Assembly: GCF_041729615.1 (NCBI RefSeq) | Contig: NZ_CP154874.1 | Location: forward strand, 129,001 to 193,000 | Direction: 5' to 3' | From: Pseudomonas alcaligenes | GTDB lineage: Bacteria > Pseudomonadota > Gammaproteobacteria > Pseudomonadales > Pseudomonadaceae | Length of the DNA stretch: 64,000 bases | In this document: piece by piece, positions 1 through 7,428 of the stretch | Numbering within the stretch: the first letter of the stretch is position 1 | How the letters are laid out: the number at the start of each line of letters is the position of its first letter | Notes under the pieces: generated by a model | What the model saw: only the letters and a program-made list of their open reading frames with translations | Told to the model about the DNA's origin: nothing | Database searches by the model: none | Position numbers and translations under genes: made by a program

Positions 1-643
1 CGAAGTTGAACTCGTCGCTGTCGACCCCGCTGGTGCCGGTGAAGCCGCGGCCGGTGCCAGTGGTCATGACCATGGTCTCGTGGTCCGAGGAATCACGCTG
101 GTTGACCCGGCTCAGCTGGCCGGCATCGAAGGTCAGCCCGGCGATTTCCTGGGAGTTGATCCAGCCGCCCTGGAAGCTCTGCGGCAGCAGGCGCGAGTCG
201 TTGGCCTGGACCACCGGCAGCTTGGGCATCAGGGTGCCGGCCTTGAGCACGCTGTTGGAGACCTTGACCTTGGCGGTGACGCCGAGGTCGCCGTAGCTGT
301 CCTGGGCTTCGCCACTCTCGCGGTCGCGCTGCAGCAGGCCGGTGCCGCTGGTGCCGCCACCGGAGTCGAGTTTCAGGCCCAGGGTGCCGATGGCGTCGAC
401 GCCGAAGCCGACGGTGCCTTCGGTGTAGCCGGATTCAACGCGCAGCAGGAAGCCCTGGGCCCATTCCTCGGCCTTGGACTGGGCGGCACCTTCCTGGCGG
501 AAGTCGCGGTTCATGTAGAAGTTGCGCAGCTCCACACTGGCCTTGCTGTCTTCGATGAAGGCGGCCTGGCTGATGGTCGGCAGGGTGAGGCTGGTGCCCA
601 GCGCGGCGAGGGCCACGCCGCGGGCAAGGGGGGACTTGCTCAT
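1..643 (-). CDS. OprD-family outer membrane porin, 5' part only
   Basis: Reads leftward off the window edge, so only about the first 214 residues are present. The ATG at 643 has a GAGGA ribosome site about 8 bases upstream. The protein opens with a signal peptide (basic MSKSPLARG, hydrophobic core, cleavage near SQA-AF) followed by the OprD N-terminal pattern: FIEDS, the LRNFYMNRDF strand, a GFLLRVESGYTEG segment, GVDAIGTLGLKLDSG and a KLPVVQANDSRLLPQ segment. These match outer-membrane specific porins that take up amino acids, peptides or aromatic acids. The substrate cannot be told without the loops. The family is certain enough; the C-terminal end lies outside the window. Confidence 0.88.
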   Translation of the reverse strand, partial: MSKSPLARGVALAALGTSLTLPTISQAAFIEDSKASVELRNFYMNRDFRQEGAAQSKAEEWAQGFLLRVESGYTEGTVGFGVDAIGTLGLKLDSGGGTSGTGLLQRDRESGEAQDSYGDLGVTAKVKVSNSVLKAGTLMPKLPVVQANDSRLLPQSFQGGWINSQEIAGLTFDAGQLSRVNQRDSSDHETMVMTTGTGRGFTGTSGVDSDEFNF

Positions 644-755
644 TGTTATTGTCCTCGGCTGGTGATGGCGGCCCGGTTGTCCGGTCCGGTTGCAGCGAGG
701 GCGAATAAACCACTTTGCCGCGGCGGCGGCCTCTAGACCTTGGTCGAGTCGAGCC

Positions 756-1613
756 TCACTCGATCCAGCGCGGGTAGTAGCCGATCCGGCGTTGCACCGC
801 TTCGTCGTGGGCCGGGATCACGGTCAGGTCGGGATGCTCTTGCAGCAGGCGATGGACCCTCTCCAGCTGCAGACGGGTGCCCTGTGGGTCGTTGTCGACC
901 ATGCGCTTGCTGATCCAGAACTTCTCCCGCGGGCCGGTGAAGCCCTCCAGGCGCCAGCTGGTGTCGCCGGTGAAAAAGAAGCGCCGGCCGTCGTCGAGGG
1001 TGAGGAACAGCCCCACCGAGCCCGGGGTATGGCCGTCCAGCGGCACCAGCACCAGGCTGCCATCGCCGAACATGTCGTGGCTGCGTTCGAAGCCCATGAA
1101 GGGCTGGGCGGCGTAGAGGAAAGGCACCCAGCGCACACCGTGGGCGAACTGGCTGGGCAGTACCGCCGGCGGGCCGGCGATCTGGCTGAACTCGATTTCC
1201 TCGTAGGGCGCCCACACCGGAACCTCGGCGAAATCGGCCAGGCCCGAGGCGTGGTCCCAGTGGCTGTGGGTGAGGAGGATGCGGTCGATGCGGATGCCGT
1301 CGCGCTCCAGCTGGTCGCGCACCGGGGTAACCTTGCCATAGCGCAGCAGCGGCTTGTCGTACCAGGGCATCTCCGCTTCGAACTGCCGGTCCACCTGGCG
1401 GCCCAGGGAGGTGTCCAGCAGCAGGGTGGCGGCGTGGTGCTCGATCAGCACGGCGACGTGGTTGGCGATGGCCTTCTCGGTCCAGGCGCCACCTTCGATG
1501 GTGAAGGCGTCACGGGTCTCGGTCTCGGCGGTCTTGACCAGGGCGAAGCGCAGGCCGGCGGCCTGGCCGGTGCCGGCAAGGACCAGCAGCAGGCAGAGAA
1601 GCAGGATACGCAT
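756..1613 (-). CDS. Exported metallo-beta-lactamase-fold hydrolase (lactonase-like)
   Basis: 285 residues from the ATG at 1613. The start is a classic signal peptide (MRILLLCLLLVLAGTGQA), so the enzyme is probably periplasmic. The metal-binding HSHWDHASGL motif (HxHxDH) is present, followed by a conserved GHTPGSVGLF and a TGDTSW segment and a late PAHD motif. This is the metallo-beta-lactamase fold; the layout resembles the AHL-lactonase-like group, but substrate cannot be read from sequence. It begins 2 bases after the stop of the PNPOx-like gene and is likely co-transcribed with it and the GST gene. A longer same-frame reading back to about 2288 crosses the upstream gene and is not real. 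Confidence 0.85.
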   Translation of the reverse strand: MRILLLCLLLVLAGTGQAAGLRFALVKTAETETRDAFTIEGGAWTEKAIANHVAVLIEHHAATLLLDTSLGRQVDRQFEAEMPWYDKPLLRYGKVTPVRDQLERDGIRIDRILLTHSHWDHASGLADFAEVPVWAPYEEIEFSQIAGPPAVLPSQFAHGVRWVPFLYAAQPFMGFERSHDMFGDGSLVLVPLDGHTPGSVGLFLTLDDGRRFFFTGDTSWRLEGFTGPREKFWISKRMVDNDPQGTRLQLERVHRLLQEHPDLTVIPAHDEAVQRRIGYYPRWIE

Positions 1614-1615
1614 GT

Positions 1616-2524
1616 TCAGGCTCCTTGAACGGGCAGGTAGGGCGACGGTTCGGCGGCGCCGAAGGCCAGCGGCAGGCGGGCGCGGCGCAGGCGCCAGCGA
1701 CCGGGACTGAGCGCCAGCATGCGTTCGGCGCCGGGTGGTGCGGGCTCGGCGTAGTCCTCGGGCCACACCAGCTCGGCGCGGGCTTCCAGATGCAGCAGAT
1801 CGCCGCTGGCGAAATCGATCCACAGCAGCGCGCAGCGCGGCTCCAGCAACAGGTTGCCGAGGGTGTTGAACATGAAGTTGCCGCTGTAGTCGGGCAGCCA
1901 CAGGCGGCCGTCGGCGCCCAGGCGGACGAAGCCGGGCGGGCCGCCACGGTGCGAGACATCGATGTCCTCGCCATGGCAGCTGGCGATGAACAGGGTGTCG
2001 CTGCCCTCGACCAGGCGCAGCCAGCGCGGGTCGAGCCCCTCGCCCTGTTCCAGCGGCCCCGGCTGACGCGGCTCGGCATGCCAGGCGCGGACCTGGATGT
2101 ACTTGGGGCAGTTGCCGAAGGACTGCTGCACGGCGACGGCGAAACCCGCGTCGTCCAGCGCTTCGACATGGCCGTTCATGCGGTTGCGCCGGCGCGTCGG
2201 CAGCTCGATGCCGAGCAGGCCGAGGCTGGCGCCCGCCCGCAGATTGGCGGCCAGCGGATCGTCCGCCTCGGGGCGGGCGTCGATGCACAGGCAGCGCGGC
2301 TGCGGTGAGCGGGCGAAACCGGGCGTGCCCCAGAGCACGGAGGCCTGCGGCTGGCCGTTGGCGTCACGGCTGCCGACCAGCAGCCAGGGCAGCAGGGCGA
2401 AGAAATCGCGATGCTGCTCCGGCATGTGGTCGCGGATTACCCGCCGACCGATCTCCGCCAGCTTGTCGCGCACGCCGAGACGGGCCTGGATCTGCTGTTC
2501 ACCGGGATGGAAGGGGGTGTCCAT
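1616..2524 (-). CDS. Pyridoxamine 5'-phosphate oxidase-like flavin-binding protein
   Basis: 302 residues. The ATG at 2524 (MDTPFHPGEQQ) is preceded by an AGGAG box; the longer reading to 2647 runs inside the GST gene and is rejected. The N-terminal half carries the split-barrel pattern of PNPOx-like proteins (FFALLPWLLVGSRDANGQPQ, ASVLWGTPGF) and the second half a further barrel (GNFMFNTLGNLLLEPR, ALLWIDF). Such proteins bind FMN or a similar cofactor and act on small molecules; many sit beside GST or ferredoxin genes. It lies between the GST and the metallo-hydrolase with gaps of 10 and 2 bases, so one transcript is likely. Specific reaction unknown. Confidence 0.75.
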   Translation of the reverse strand: MDTPFHPGEQQIQARLGVRDKLAEIGRRVIRDHMPEQHRDFFALLPWLLVGSRDANGQPQASVLWGTPGFARSPQPRCLCIDARPEADDPLAANLRAGASLGLLGIELPTRRRNRMNGHVEALDDAGFAVAVQQSFGNCPKYIQVRAWHAEPRQPGPLEQGEGLDPRWLRLVEGSDTLFIASCHGEDIDVSHRGGPPGFVRLGADGRLWLPDYSGNFMFNTLGNLLLEPRCALLWIDFASGDLLHLEARAELVWPEDYAEPAPPGAERMLALSPGRWRLRRARLPLAFGAAEPSPYLPVQGA

Positions 2525-2534
2525 GGAAGGCTCC

Positions 2535-3131
2535 TCAGAGACCGGGCATGCCGATGTAGCCGGGCAGGGCGCGGATGCGCGCGAACCAGGCGGCGAGATG
2601 GGCATAGGGCGCGAGGTCGAGGCCGCCATCGCCGGCCAGGGCGACATAAGGGTAGACCGCGATGTCGGCGATGCTCGGCGCAGCCCCTTCGGCCAGCCAG
2701 TCGTGGCGGGCCAGGTGGGCCTCCAGCAGTTCCAGGGTCTGGGTCGCGCGCTGCTGGGCCAGGGGCAGGTCGCCGGGCATGCGGAACAGCGCGTGCAGCC
2801 TGGCCTGGCCGGGGCCCTGGGCCACTTCGTTGGCGGCGAAGCTGAGCCAGCCGGCGATGCGCGCCTGGCTCAGGGCATCCTGCGGATACCAGCTGGTCTC
2901 GGCGTAGCGCCGCGCCAGGTAGACCAGGATGGCCTGGGAGTCGTAGATGGCGCGACCTTCATCCTCCAGCACCGGTACCTGGCCGCGCGGGTTGAAGGCG
3001 AGGAACTCGGCGCGTTTCTGCGCACCGCCGAGCAGGTCGGTCTGCACCAGCTCGGCCTCGCGACCGAGCAGGGCGAGGAACAGGCGGACCTTGTAGCAGT
3101 TGCCGGACAGGGTGAAGTCATGGAGTCGCAT
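2535..3131 (-). CDS. Glutathione S-transferase family protein
   Basis: 198 residues from the ATG at 3131. The N-terminal thioredoxin-like domain (about 1-80) shows LSGNCYKVRLFLALLG, then NPRGQVPVLED with the cis-proline of GSTs, and the ESQ-like glutathione contact as YDSQAILVYLARRY. The C-terminal helical domain includes the conserved SIADIAVYPYV box (about 150-165). It would conjugate glutathione to electrophiles in the cytoplasm. It is the first gene of a likely GST/PNPOx-like/hydrolase operon facing a TetR regulator, which suggests induction by a toxic small molecule. Confidence 0.9.
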   Translation of the reverse strand: MRLHDFTLSGNCYKVRLFLALLGREAELVQTDLLGGAQKRAEFLAFNPRGQVPVLEDEGRAIYDSQAILVYLARRYAETSWYPQDALSQARIAGWLSFAANEVAQGPGQARLHALFRMPGDLPLAQQRATQTLELLEAHLARHDWLAEGAAPSIADIAVYPYVALAGDGGLDLAPYAHLAAWFARIRALPGYIGMPGL

Positions 3132-3162
3132 GGGAATAGCCTCGGGGTGAAAAGTGACTCGA

Positions 3163-3188
3163 TAATAGACAGACAGGTCTGTATATTT
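3163..3188. promoter_or_regulatory. Palindromic operator between GST and TetR genes
   Basis: A perfect inverted repeat ACAGAC-AG-GTCTGT at 3169-3182, extended by further paired A/T positions on both sides. It lies in the 128-base gap between the divergent GST and TetR genes, 32 bases upstream of the GST start. This is the size and position of a TetR-family operator. Binding by the adjacent regulator is an inference. Confidence 0.7.
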
Positions 3189-3259
3189 CAAGCGAAGCCT
3201 TTCCGAACTGGAGCGGGAGTCGCCGCCCCCCGCATAATGTCCGCCACCTGGAGGACCCG

Positions 3260-3811
3260 ATGGCATCGAGCAAACGCGAACAACTGATCAGCACCGCCCA
3301 GACCCTGTTCGCCCGGGAGGGCTACCATGCCACCGGCATCGACCGCATCCTGGCCGAGTCCGGCGTGGCCAAGATGACCCTGTACAAGCACTTCCGCTCC
3401 AAGGACGAGCTGATTCTGGCCGTGCTGGAACGGCGCGAGCGCGAGACCCTCGAGGGCCTGGCGCAGCTGCGCGCCAGCTGCCCGCCGCGCGAGGCGCTGC
3501 TGCGCACCTTCGACGGTCTGCACGCCTGGATTCACCAGGAGGATTTCTGCGGCTGCAGCTTCATTCACGCCGCGGCCGAGTTCCACCAACGCGAGCACCC
3601 CATTCATCGCCAGGCGGCCGCGTTCAAGGCGGCCTTCGCCGGGCATTTCCGCGAACTGTTGCAGGCGGCGGGGTTCGAACGGGCGGAGCTGCTGGCCGGG
3701 CAGCTGCAGTTTCTGCTCGAGGGGGCGCTGACCATCGCCCACGTGCAGGGGCCGGGCGACCAGGCGCTGCAGGCCAGGGCCGCCGCCGAAGTGCTGCTCG
3801 GCGCGGCCTGA
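3260..3811 (+). CDS. TetR-family transcriptional repressor
   Basis: 183 residues; GGAGG lies just upstream of the ATG at 3260. Residues about 5-50 form the TetR helix-turn-helix (TLFAREGYHATGIDRILAESGVAKMTLYKHFRSKDELI), very typical of the family. The C-terminal ligand domain has a CGCSFIHAAAEF segment common in TetR regulators next to GST or oxidoreductase genes. Divergent from the GST gene with a palindromic operator between them, so it probably represses both itself and the GST operon until an electrophile or similar ligand binds. It ends one base before the end of the convergent antiporter gene. Confidence 0.92.
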   Translation: MASSKREQLISTAQTLFAREGYHATGIDRILAESGVAKMTLYKHFRSKDELILAVLERRERETLEGLAQLRASCPPREALLRTFDGLHAWIHQEDFCGCSFIHAAAEFHQREHPIHRQAAAFKAAFAGHFRELLQAAGFERAELLAGQLQFLLEGALTIAHVQGPGDQALQARAAAEVLLGAA

Positions 3812-3812
3812 G

Positions 3813-5795
3813 TCAGTCGCCGCCGAGCAGGCGTGCCTCGCCGGCCTCGATGGCCTGCAGCGGCCCGGACAGCAGCACGGCATCCCCCTCGCGCAACTGC
3901 GGGCGCTGTTCCAGCGGCAGGTCGATGCCGTCGCGGCGCACCGCCTGCACCTCCAGCCCCAGCTCCTCCAGGTGCAGGTCCGCGGGGCACTGGCCGCAGG
4001 CATAGGCGTCTTCCGGCAGGTTGACCGCGTGCAGCAGCAGGCGCGGCTGTCCCTGGGCGTCCAGCAGGTTGGTCTGCGCGCCGTGATAGAAGCCGTGCAG
4101 CAGGCGATAGCGATTGCGCCGAACCTCGTCCAGGTGCTGGCGCACCCTCCGCTCGGGGATGCCCAGCATGACCAAGGCGTGGGAGGCCAGCATCAGGCTG
4201 GATTCCAGCACCTCCGGCACCACCTCGCTGGCGCCGGCGGCCTGCAGCTCGGCGAGGCGGCTGTCATCGCGGGTGCGCACCAGGATCTGCAGCTCGGGGC
4301 AGTGCAGGCGCGCCTGCTCGACTATGTGCAGGGCCACGTCGGTCTTGTCCACCGCCACCACCAGCAGGCGTGCCCGCTCGAGGCCGACGGCCTCGAGCAG
4401 GTCGCGGCGGCGCGAGTCGCCATAGTGCACATTGCTCTCGCCGGCGCTGGCCTCCTCGACCCGCACCGGGTCGTCGTCCAGGGCGACGAAGACCTGGCCT
4501 TCGCGCTGCAGGAAGCGACCGATGGACTGGCCGACCCGGCCGTAGCCGCAGATCACCACGTGACCCTCCAGCTCGGCGCTGCGGCTGGCGATCTCCTCCA
4601 GCGGGCTCTCGCGTCCAGCCTTGCGCCGCAGGCGCAGGGCCAGCAGGGGCGCGCCGCGCAGCAGCAGTGGCGTGAGCGCCATGGAACAGAAGGCCGCGGC
4701 CAGCAGCAGGCCGGCCAGGGGGGCCTCCAGCAGGTTCTGCTGGCGCATCAGGGCGACCAGGGCGAAGAAGAATTCGCCCGCCTGGGCCAGGGCCAGGCCG
4801 CTGCGCCAGGCGGTTTCGTTGTCCTCGCCGCGCAGCCTGACCAGCAACGCCACCAGGCCGAACTTGAGCGTCAGCAGCAGCAGGGTGGCGCCGAGGATGG
4901 CCCAGCCCTGCTCGGCGAACAGGCGCAGGTCGATCAGCATGCCGACGCTGACGAAGAACAGGCCGAGGAGGATGTCGCGAAATGGCCGGATGTCCGCCTC
5001 GATCTGGTGGCGGTAATGGCTCTCGCCGAGCAGCATGCCGGCGAGGAAGGCGCCCAGGGCCATGGACAGGCCCAGCAGGTGGGTGAGCCAGGCGGTGAGC
5101 AGGACGATGACCAGGGCGAGCATGACGAACAGTTCGGCCGAGTGCGACTGCGCCACTTCGTGGAACAGCTTGGGCAGCAGCCAACGGCTGGCCAGCAGCA
5201 GGCCGAAGAACAGCAGCAGGGTCTTGCCCAGGGTCAGCGGCAGCGCCCAATACCAGGGCTCGCCGCCCTGGCCGGCGACCACCGGCACCAGGGTCAGCAG
5301 CAGCACCGCCACCAGATCCTGGAACAGCAGCACGCCCATGGCGTTCTGCCCGTGGCCGCTGAACACCTCGCCGAGGCTGACCAGCTCCTTGCCGACGATG
5401 GCGGTGGACGACAGCGCCAGGCCCAGGCCCAGCAGTGCCGCGCTGACCGGGGCCAGACCCGCCAGCCAGAGGGCCGCCCCCAGGGCCGTACCGCACAGGG
5501 CCACCTGGGCGCTACCGAGGCCGAACACGGTGCCGCGCATGGCCAGCATGCGCGGCAGGGAGAATTCCAGCCCCAGGCTGAATAGCAGGAACACCACGCC
5601 CAGTTCGGCCAGCCGTGGCAGATCGCGGGCCGAGTCGATCCAGTCCAGTGCGGCCGGGCCGACCAGCAGGCCGACGCACAGGTAGCCGAGCACCGGCGGC
5701 AGGCGCAGGCGGCGGAACAGGGCGATGACCAGCAGCGAGCAGGCCAGGATGATCAGCAGGTCGGTAAACAAGTGGATTCTCCCCATCGATGGCAC
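3813..5795 (-). CDS. Kef-type cation/proton antiporter with TrkA-N domain
   Basis: 660 residues from a GTG at 5795; an ATG at 5786 (MGRIHLFTDLLI) is an equally good start. The first ~380 residues are a CPA2 Na+/H+ exchanger domain with about 12 hydrophobic segments, including GYLCVGLLVGPAAL and ALALSSTAIVGKEL. Residues about 405-520 are a TrkA-N (RCK) domain with the nucleotide-binding GYGRVGQSIG motif, followed by a TrkA-C-like tail. It is an inner-membrane monovalent cation/proton antiporter, similar to KefB/KefC. No KefF/KefG partner is visible. Tail-to-tail with the TetR gene. Confidence 0.9.
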   Translation of the reverse strand: MPSMGRIHLFTDLLIILACSLLVIALFRRLRLPPVLGYLCVGLLVGPAALDWIDSARDLPRLAELGVVFLLFSLGLEFSLPRMLAMRGTVFGLGSAQVALCGTALGAALWLAGLAPVSAALLGLGLALSSTAIVGKELVSLGEVFSGHGQNAMGVLLFQDLVAVLLLTLVPVVAGQGGEPWYWALPLTLGKTLLLFFGLLLASRWLLPKLFHEVAQSHSAELFVMLALVIVLLTAWLTHLLGLSMALGAFLAGMLLGESHYRHQIEADIRPFRDILLGLFFVSVGMLIDLRLFAEQGWAILGATLLLLTLKFGLVALLVRLRGEDNETAWRSGLALAQAGEFFFALVALMRQQNLLEAPLAGLLLAAAFCSMALTPLLLRGAPLLALRLRRKAGRESPLEEIASRSAELEGHVVICGYGRVGQSIGRFLQREGQVFVALDDDPVRVEEASAGESNVHYGDSRRRDLLEAVGLERARLLVVAVDKTDVALHIVEQARLHCPELQILVRTRDDSRLAELQAAGASEVVPEVLESSLMLASHALVMLGIPERRVRQHLDEVRRNRYRLLHGFYHGAQTNLLDAQGQPRLLLHAVNLPEDAYACGQCPADLHLEELGLEVQAVRRDGIDLPLEQRPQLREGDAVLLSGPLQAIEAGEARLLGGD

Positions 5796-5864
5796 CGAGC
5801 ATGCCGAAGCCGGACGGGGTCGTCCATGATCCGTGGCAATACCTGGCCGCTGGTCGGTTGAGAT

Positions 5865-5891
5865 TCAAGTTTCCCCGGCGCTGGCCGTCAA
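5865..5891 (+). promoter_or_regulatory. Possible FliA (sigma-28) promoter
   Basis: TCAA (5865-5868), 15 bases, then GCCGTCAA (5884-5891), against a TCAA/TAAA-N15-GCCGATAA consensus. The -10 matches 6 of 8. A transcript would start near 5898, just ahead of the ATG at 5923. Weaker than the other FliA sites in the window. Confidence 0.4.
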
Positions 5892-5922
5892 CGGATCAGA
5901 TGTCCTGCCCTGGTACGCCGCC

Positions 5923-7065
5923 ATGAACACTCTGGCTTCGCTTTCCCCGTCGCTGTCCCGCCCGTCGCTGCTCAACAACCTGTCCGCTCCGCGCGGCCAG
6001 GCCGATGCGCAGAACACCCTGGCTAACCGCCTGGCTGAGCGCCTGGGCCTGGAACCCGGTGCGCTGAGTGGCGCGCGCGAGGACTTCAGCCCGGACAAGG
6101 TGGCGGAGCGCGTACTCGGTTTCATCGAGCAGCGCCTGCAGGGTGAGGCCGCCGCCGGCGCCGATCCGGCCAGGCTGGAGGGGCTGCTGGCCCAGGCCCG
6201 CGAGGGGGTGGAGAAGGGCTTCGCCGAGGCGCGCAAGATCCTCGACGGCATGGGCATGCTCAAGGGCCGGGTGGCCGAGGATATCGACAGCACCTACGAC
6301 AAGATCCAGGCCGGTCTGCAGGGGCTGCAGCAGGACTACGCGCCCAAGACCCCGACCGACAGCGGCAGCCCAGGCCAGGTCGCGGCAGCGGCCTACAGCG
6401 AGCGTTTCGCCGCCCGCGCCGAGACCTTCGACATGCAGGTTACTACCCGCGATGGCGACCGCTTGCGCATCTCCGTGGCGGCAGCCTCGGCCAGCTGGTC
6501 GCAGAGCCGCGCCGTGGCCGCCAGCGATGGCAGCACGGCGCTGCTGGCGGCCAGCAGCAGTTCCAGCAGCATCCAGATCGGTGCCTGGCAGGTGCAGGTC
6601 GAGGGCGAGCTGGACGATGAGGAGCGCGCCGCGCTGGAGGACCTGTTCGGCCAGGTGCAGGAGCTGTCCAACCAGTTCTATGCCGGCGACCTGGCCGGCG
6701 CCTTCGACCGAGCCCTGGCGCTGGACATGGACGGCTCGCAGCTGGCCTCCATGTCCCTGCGTCTGACCCAGACCACCGTGCGCCAGGCCACCGATGCCTA
6801 CAGCGCCGTGGCGCAGCAGGGTGGCCAGGCGGCCAGCGCGGTCAACGACAGCCTGGTGGACTACGCGCGCGGCCTGCTGGAGGCGCTGCGCAGCGCCGAC
6901 AGGCTGGCGGACGATGCCAAGGGCACCCTGGAGCAACTGCTCGAAGGCGGCTTAGCCCTCGACGAGCGCTTCGGCGACGAGCTGCTGGACAAGGCCGGTG
7001 CGCTCAACCAGCGCCTGCTCGATGGCCTGCAGGGGCTGCTGCAGGACGAGGCGCCGGCTGCCTGA
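5923..7065 (+). CDS. DUF5610-like protein of unknown function
   Basis: 380 residues from the ATG at 5923 (MNTLASLSPSLSR). An upstream in-frame GTG at 5833 would lie ahead of the candidate promoter and is less likely. No signal peptide or membrane segment. Residues about 25-115 (LAERLGLEPGALSG, PDKVAERVLGFIEQRL, GVEKGFAEARKIL) resemble the DUF5610 family of Pseudomonas; the rest is Ala/Gln-rich and helical, with a serine-rich stretch near residue 210. A weak FliA-type promoter upstream and the flagellar neighbourhood hint at a motility link, but nothing in the sequence gives a function. Confidence 0.7.
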   Translation: MNTLASLSPSLSRPSLLNNLSAPRGQADAQNTLANRLAERLGLEPGALSGAREDFSPDKVAERVLGFIEQRLQGEAAAGADPARLEGLLAQAREGVEKGFAEARKILDGMGMLKGRVAEDIDSTYDKIQAGLQGLQQDYAPKTPTDSGSPGQVAAAAYSERFAARAETFDMQVTTRDGDRLRISVAAASASWSQSRAVAASDGSTALLAASSSSSSIQIGAWQVQVEGELDDEERAALEDLFGQVQELSNQFYAGDLAGAFDRALALDMDGSQLASMSLRLTQTTVRQATDAYSAVAQQGGQAASAVNDSLVDYARGLLEALRSADRLADDAKGTLEQLLEGGLALDERFGDELLDKAGALNQRLLDGLQGLLQDEAPAA

Positions 7066-7111
7066 GTGCGGTGTTAGACTGGGCCTTCGCATGCTTCCGA
7101 GGTTCTAGTCG

Positions 7112-7348
7112 ATGCCGCCCGAATGCCAACTCTTCGGCACCCTTGGCTGCCACCTGTGCGAGGTGGCCGAGGCGCTGCTGATGCCCTTCGTCGAGCACGG
7201 CCTGCTGGTCGAGCTGGTCGATATCGCCGAGCGCGAGGACTGGGTCGAGCAGTACGGCCTGCGCATCCCGGTGCTGCGCCGCTGCGACAGTGGCGCCGAG
7301 CTCAACTGGCCCTTCGATGCCGAGCAGGTGGTGACCTTCCTGCGCTGA
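7112..7348 (+). CDS. Small glutaredoxin-like (DUF836-type) thiol protein
   Basis: 78 residues. A CHLC redox pair sits at residues 13-16 (GTLGCHLCEVAEALL) and a cis-proline motif follows at about residue 54 (LRIPVLRR), so the thioredoxin/glutaredoxin fold is clear. It is short, as in the DUF836 glutaredoxin-like family. Probably a cytoplasmic thiol-disulfide oxidoreductase. It lies between the DUF5610-like gene and the glutamine-synthetase-family gene, all on the plus strand; co-transcription is possible but not shown. Confidence 0.8.
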   Translation: MPPECQLFGTLGCHLCEVAEALLMPFVEHGLLVELVDIAEREDWVEQYGLRIPVLRRCDSGAELNWPFDAEQVVTFLR

Positions 7349-7428
7349 GTCGCTGCTTGATATCTTGAACGGGTGATGCGTATTTTGTACGGATCGCCGC
7401 GTTCGCGGCATCACAGGGACAACAGGAC

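Noticed and set aside
756-2288. 510-residue minus-strand reading frame
   Set aside because: The first 225 residues are Arg/Ala/Pro-rich and run out of frame through the PNPOx-like gene; the real protein starts at the signal peptide ATG at 1613.
3972-5585. 537-residue plus-strand ORF
   Set aside because: Antisense to the Kef-type antiporter, very rich in Gln, Ala and Gly with no domain; a by-product of high-GC coding DNA.
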